DNA of 64,000 nt. Origin: Ampullaceana balthica (taxonomy: Eukaryota > Mollusca > Gastropoda > Lymnaeidae). Below, piece by piece: positions 60,307 through 64,000 of the stretch. Every line of letters starts with the position of its first letter. Positions within the stretch are counted from its first letter, which is position 1. The notes beneath the pieces were generated by a model. That model searched no databases. It saw only the letters and a list, made by a program, of their open reading frames with translations, and was not told the origin of the DNA. Both the position numbers and the translations under genes were made by a program. The stretch is from contig CALYLW010000015.1 of assembly GCA_944989445.1 (NCBI GenBank), forward strand, positions 1,540,124 to 1,604,123, given 5' to 3'.

Positions 60307-60551
60307 CAGCTGGTCAGCCGTGCCAACACTTTTGGAAATTACGTTTTTTTTCTTTCTTCCCTCTTCCATGTTTGACCCAATTTCTTTGGACTCCTTATAC
60401 CAGGGGTCGGGAAACGTTTTGTCTGAGAGAGCCATAAACACCACCTATTTTGAACAGTAATTCTGTTAGAGCCATACATTATGTTCTAAACTAAAAATAC
60501 AAGTAAATGTGTGCATTTTGTGTAATTTCAACACTAAAAGTACAATAATTA

Positions 60552-61179
60552 CCGTATATACTCGTTCGCAAGCCGACCTTTTTTGGACAAAATCTAGGGG
60601 GAAAAGTTGGGGGGTCGGCTTACGAGCGGGTCATTAACGTATTTCTGCATGTATATTGAATATCGGTGTTGTTATTGTAGATCATCAAGGTCCTTTTCTA
60701 CATTCTACAAGATTCGACGACTCTACCAGAGGCTATAATATATTATTAAACATCTGCACTTATCTTATTTAATCATTTGATTTATTTTTGTGAGCGTTTT
60801 AATAAATTATTTTACAAATTTTGTTTTCAATAACGAATTTTAATGTAGGCGCTTCTGCATCTTCTGCATAGCAGTAGCGTCTGTATAGATAAGATAAGAT
60901 AGGCGCTTTCGTCACTGTTTACCAAAGATTTTTATTTTAAATACCCGTAACTCTTGCCTAACGAAGGGCACAAAGATAAAGATAGGCAGTACAAAGTTAA
61001 CAATCATAATGACCGATTTAGCTTTTAGTTTTTAAAAAAATGTGTACCATTTTTTTAAGCTGTCCTATTATTTTTGGGTGGTTGGCTTACGAGCGGGTTA
61101 CACACTTTTAATACTTTTCTCTTCCAAAAGTGGGGAGGTCAGCTTATGAACGAACGGGCTATAGAACGAGTATATACGG
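60552..61179. mobile_element. nested TA-flanked MITE (628 bp)
   Basis: Starts CCGTATATACTCGTTC and ends with its exact 16-bp complement, GAACGAGTATATACGG. Flanked on both sides by TA (60550-60551 and 61180-61181). The further inner arms GCCGACC and GGTCAGCTT are imperfect repeats. A TA target site fits the Tc1/mariner/pogo superfamily. No transposase seen. It inserted into the hAT element and so is younger. Confidence 0.88.
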
Positions 61180-61247
61180 TATGTCTCTGAATTCTTTTTA
61201 ATAACATTCTTATGCTGTTGCTAATCAATAATGAGTATTTCTTACCA

Positions 61248-61346
61248 TTAATGCGACTTATGGTGCTGCATGGCTTTGCTGATGGCTTTGTAGTCTGGTT
61301 GATACGTGGTGAGGTTAAGCTTCATGCAGGCCTGGAGACGTTTCAT
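61248..61346 (-). pseudogene. hAT transposase C-terminal remnant
   Basis: A 32-codon frame with stop on the minus strand, with LQACMKLNLTTYQPDY and ending HHKSH-stop. This resembles the last residues of hAT transposases, where a pattern like R-x-x-x-x-L-x-x-T-x-Y-x-P-D follows the dimerisation domain. The rest of the gene is missing. Its position near the inner side of a hAT element with the right terminal repeats supports the call. Confidence 0.6.
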
Positions 61347-61527
61347 TTTTTGATGTTGTAATTGTTTTTGTGTGTGTGTGTGTTTGGATATTTAATTAAT
61401 ATGTAAATCAAAGGAGTCTGAAGAAACATTTTTTGTATAATCGAACATTTGTCTGCGAGCCTGATTCAGCCATTAATAGAGCCACATCTGGCTCGAGAAC
61501 CATGGTTTCCCGACACCTGCCTTAATC

Positions 61528-61812
61528 ACAAAGTCTTTCTTTACTCTATAATCTCATCTCATAGTTCAATGATCACCAAGTCTTTCTTTACTCTATAATC
61601 TCATCTCATTATTCAATGATCACCAACTCTTTCTTTACTCTATAATCTCATCTCATTGTTCAATGATCACCAAGTCTTTCTTTACTCTATAATCTCATCT
61701 CAATGTTCAATGATCACCAAGTCTTTCTTTACTCTATAATCTCATCTCATTGTTCAATGATCACCAAGTCTTTCTTTACTCTATAATCTCATCTCATTGT
61801 TCAATGATCTAT
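61528..61812. repeat. minisatellite, 47-bp unit
   Basis: Six copies with AGTCTTTCTTTACTCTATAA and GTTCAATGATCACC. Starts at the TSD of the hAT element. Confidence 0.95.
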
Positions 61813-61980
61813 TGTTAAAATCTCCACCCCCCCCCCACCAATTTAAAATCCCCATTAAGTAAAATCTCTGTTTAAAATTAAATAATGAATGATAACAACA
61901 ATAACATTGTCAACATTACTTTAACTTTAACATGCTCGACAAATCTTCTGTAGTATTGTTGTTTTTTTTGAAAAGTCGAA
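61813..61980. other. spacer
   Basis: Poly-C at 61829 and AT-rich DNA. No gene. Confidence 0.45.
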
Positions 61981-62493
61981 CAACGGCCAAAGATGGGTGA
62001 CTTGTTACAACGGCCAAAGATGGGTGACTTGTTACAACGGCCAAAGATGGGTGACTTGTTACAACGGCCAAAGATGGGTGACTTGTTACAACGGCCAAAG
62101 ATGGGTGACTTGTTACAACGGCCAAAGATGGGTGACTTGTTACAACGGCCAAAGATGGGTGACTTGTTACAACGGCCAAAGATGGGTGACTTGTTACAAC
62201 GGCCAAAGATGGGTGACTTGTTACAACGGCCAAAGATGGGTGACTTGTTACAACGGCCAAAGATGGGTGACTTGTTACAACGGCCAAAGATGGGTGACTT
62301 GTTACAACGGCCAAAGATGGGTGACTTGTTACAACGGCCAAAGATGGGTGACTTGTTACAACGGCCAAAGATGGGTGACTTGTTACAACGGCCAAAGATG
62401 GGTGACTTGTTACAACGGCCAAAGATGGGTGACTTGTTACAACGGCCAAAGATGGGTGACTTGTTACAACGGCCAAAGATGGGTGACTTGTTA
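61981..62493. repeat. highly uniform minisatellite, 19 x 27 bp
   Basis: 513 bp, exactly 19 units, with no difference that I could see. Units contain GGCCAAAGATGGGTGACTTG. All three plus-strand frames and one minus-strand frame are open over most of it. Confidence 0.98.
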
Positions 62494-62520
62494 TCGAAAA
62501 TGTGACGTGTTTATCTGATT

Positions 62521-63178
62521 AAAGAAGGTTTATCAGCCTTCACTTTTATCTGAGTAAAGAAGGTTTATCAGCCTTCACTTTTATCTGAGTAAAGAAGGTT
62601 TATCAGCCTTCACTTTTATCTGATTAAAGAAGGTTTATCAGCCTTCACTTTTATCTGAGTAAAGAAGGTTTATCAGCCTTCACTTTTATCTGAGTAAAGA
62701 AGGTTTATCAGCCTTCACTTTTATCTGAGTAAAGAAGGTTTATCAGCCTTCACTTTTATCTGAGTAAAGAAGGTTTATCAGCCTTCACTTTTATCTGAGT
62801 AAAGAAGGTTTATCAGCCTTCACTTTTATCTGAGTAAAGAAGGTTTATCAGCCTTCACTTTTATCTGAGTAAAGAAGGTTTATCAGCCTTCACTTTTATC
62901 TGAGTAAAGAAGGTTTATCAGCCTTCACTTTTATCTGAGTAAAGAAGGTTTATCAGCCTTCACTTTTATCTGAGTAAAGAAGGTTTATCAGCCTTCACTT
63001 TTATCTGAGTAAAGAAGGTTTATCAGCCTTCACTTTTATCTGAGTAAAGAAGGTTTATCAGCCTTCACTTTTATCTGAGTAAAGAAGGTTTATCAGCCTT
63101 CACTTTTATCTGAGTAAAGAAGGTTTATCAGCCTTCACTTTTATCTGAGTAAAGAAGGTTTATCAGCCTTCACTTTTA
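62521..63178. repeat. near-perfect minisatellite, 35-bp unit with a hairpin
   Basis: About 18.8 units. The only difference seen is one GATT for GAGT near 62619. Each has AAGGTTTATCAGCCTT, an imperfect palindrome (12 of 16). Only 27 bp separate it from the preceding array. Confidence 0.97.
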
Positions 63179-63798
63179 CTCGATGGCGACTAAAATTTGT
63201 TGACATCAACCTCATGGTTTGTATTTTTCATTCTTGGTGGTAGAAATGATGATAAGTTTGTTACGTTTTTTTAAAGTACAAACATCTTCACAGTTTTTGT
63301 TTAGCTGATAAACTTTATCTTCTGACTGTAGGCAGCGGACATCCTTGTTTAAGTTATTTATTTATTTTATTTATTATATTATTTTTTGGGAGGCTTTTTC
63401 GCTTGGGAGCCCCCTTCACTTATTCCCGTCTGTCTACATCCATCATTTATCCTCTCCTAGAAAAGTTAACCTATGTTTGTTTGTGGCATCGTTGCAACAG
63501 AAACCCTCGCAGTGTACCCGCGATCTACAGCCACCAGATCAAAAGATTGAAATTTAATACGCCTGAAACGGTCCTGGCAACATTGTGGAAGCCCTAGGAC
63601 AACCTGGTACGCTGCTGGCAACGGTCTGCGACTGTTTCGGCGGCAGCATTTGACGGGATGCCAGTGATTAGATTAGGAAACGGTTGCCTAAATTCGATTG
63701 GGCGGCCGAATGAGTAACAGCCTGGGAAGACTGGGGTGGGCGGGGGGAGGGGGGCTTTACAAAACTCGCGGTAATTAGAAGTTGTTGGCTTTGTGATG
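63179..63798. other. unique sequence
   Basis: No gene recognised. Confidence 0.4.
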
Positions 63799-64000
63799 CT
63801 GGTGTGATGGTCAACAGTCTGATCCATGGGATTGGTGTGGTCAGTGTGGTGGTCAACAGGCTAATCCATGGGATTGGTGTGGTCAGTGTGGTGGTCAACA
63901 GGCTAATCCATGGGATTGGTGTGGTCAGTGTGGTGGTCAACAGGCTAATCCATGCGATTGGTGTGGTCAGTGTGGTGGTCAACAGGCTAATCCATGGGAT
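63799..64000. repeat. minisatellite, 42-bp unit, cut by window end
   Basis: About 5 copies with GTGGTCAACAGGCTAATCCA and GGGATTGGTGTGGTCAGT; continues beyond the window. Confidence 0.95.

Larger units (their letters stand above)
60401..61519 (-). mobile_element. hAT transposon with nested insertion (1119 bp)
   Basis: The left end CAGGGGTCGGGAAACG and the right end GTTTCCCGACACCTG are inverted repeats. The flanks CCTTATAC (60393-60400) and CCTTAATC (61520-61527) agree in 6 of 8 bases, a decayed 8-bp TSD. AGAGCCA/TGGCTC motifs lie near both ends. A second element (60552-61179) sits inside. The C-terminus of a transposase remains on the minus strand. Confidence 0.83.

Noticed and set aside
62521..63178. 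CRISPR-like regular repeats
   Set aside because: There are no unique spacers between units; repeats are directly adjacent. The other features are those of an animal genome.

Overview
This window looks like non-coding, repeat-saturated DNA from an animal genome. I found no protein-coding gene, rRNA or tRNA that I can support. About 55 separate tandem arrays, each with its own unrelated unit of 8 to 54 bp, cover roughly 29 kb (about 45%) of the 64 kb by hand tally. Between them lie inactive transposable elements and AT-rich unique DNA. The taxonomic guess, a lophotrochozoan and perhaps a gastropod mollusc, is an inference. It rests on the CR1/L2-type retrotransposon tail with (ATT)n, the hAT fossils, the Helitron-like units and the minisatellite density. 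It could be wrong.

Layout. 1-2474 holds two G-rich minisatellites back to back. 2475-7424 is mostly unique DNA with a tandem dimer of a ~500-bp dispersed repeat, three arrays and a possible LTR. 7425-9815 runs hAT MITE, Helitron-like dimer, then a 39-bp array that cuts into the second Helitron-like unit. 9816-22342 is array after array, including a 2.8-kb C-rich 35-bp array, and ends in a CR1/L2-like retrotransposon tail. 22343-22916 is a 41-bp array of exactly 14 units, followed by a hAT element (23137-24300) carrying a broken transposase. 24880-33360 has smaller arrays, a second copy of the 407-bp hAT MITE and a foldback element. It also has a 46 x 20-bp array inside a candidate inverted-repeat element. 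33880-48120 continues with arrays, a second CR1/L2-like tail and a pogo-like MITE that carries its own 21 x 14-bp array. 49120-57900 has more arrays, a second Helitron-like dimer and an (AT)n tract. 57900-64000 has a hAT MITE, a hAT element with a TA-flanked MITE nested in it, and several very uniform arrays.

How the parts relate. Terminal repeats and target-site duplications (TSDs) can be read directly for five hAT-type insertions and for one TA-flanked nested MITE. Several arrays begin or end at a transposon boundary or lie inside a MITE, which suggests that mobile elements seed the minisatellites. Several large arrays also show higher-order periods, for example 455, 368, 576 and about 601 bp. 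Many long open frames cross the arrays. They are artefacts of unit composition or of unit lengths divisible by three, and I do not call them genes.
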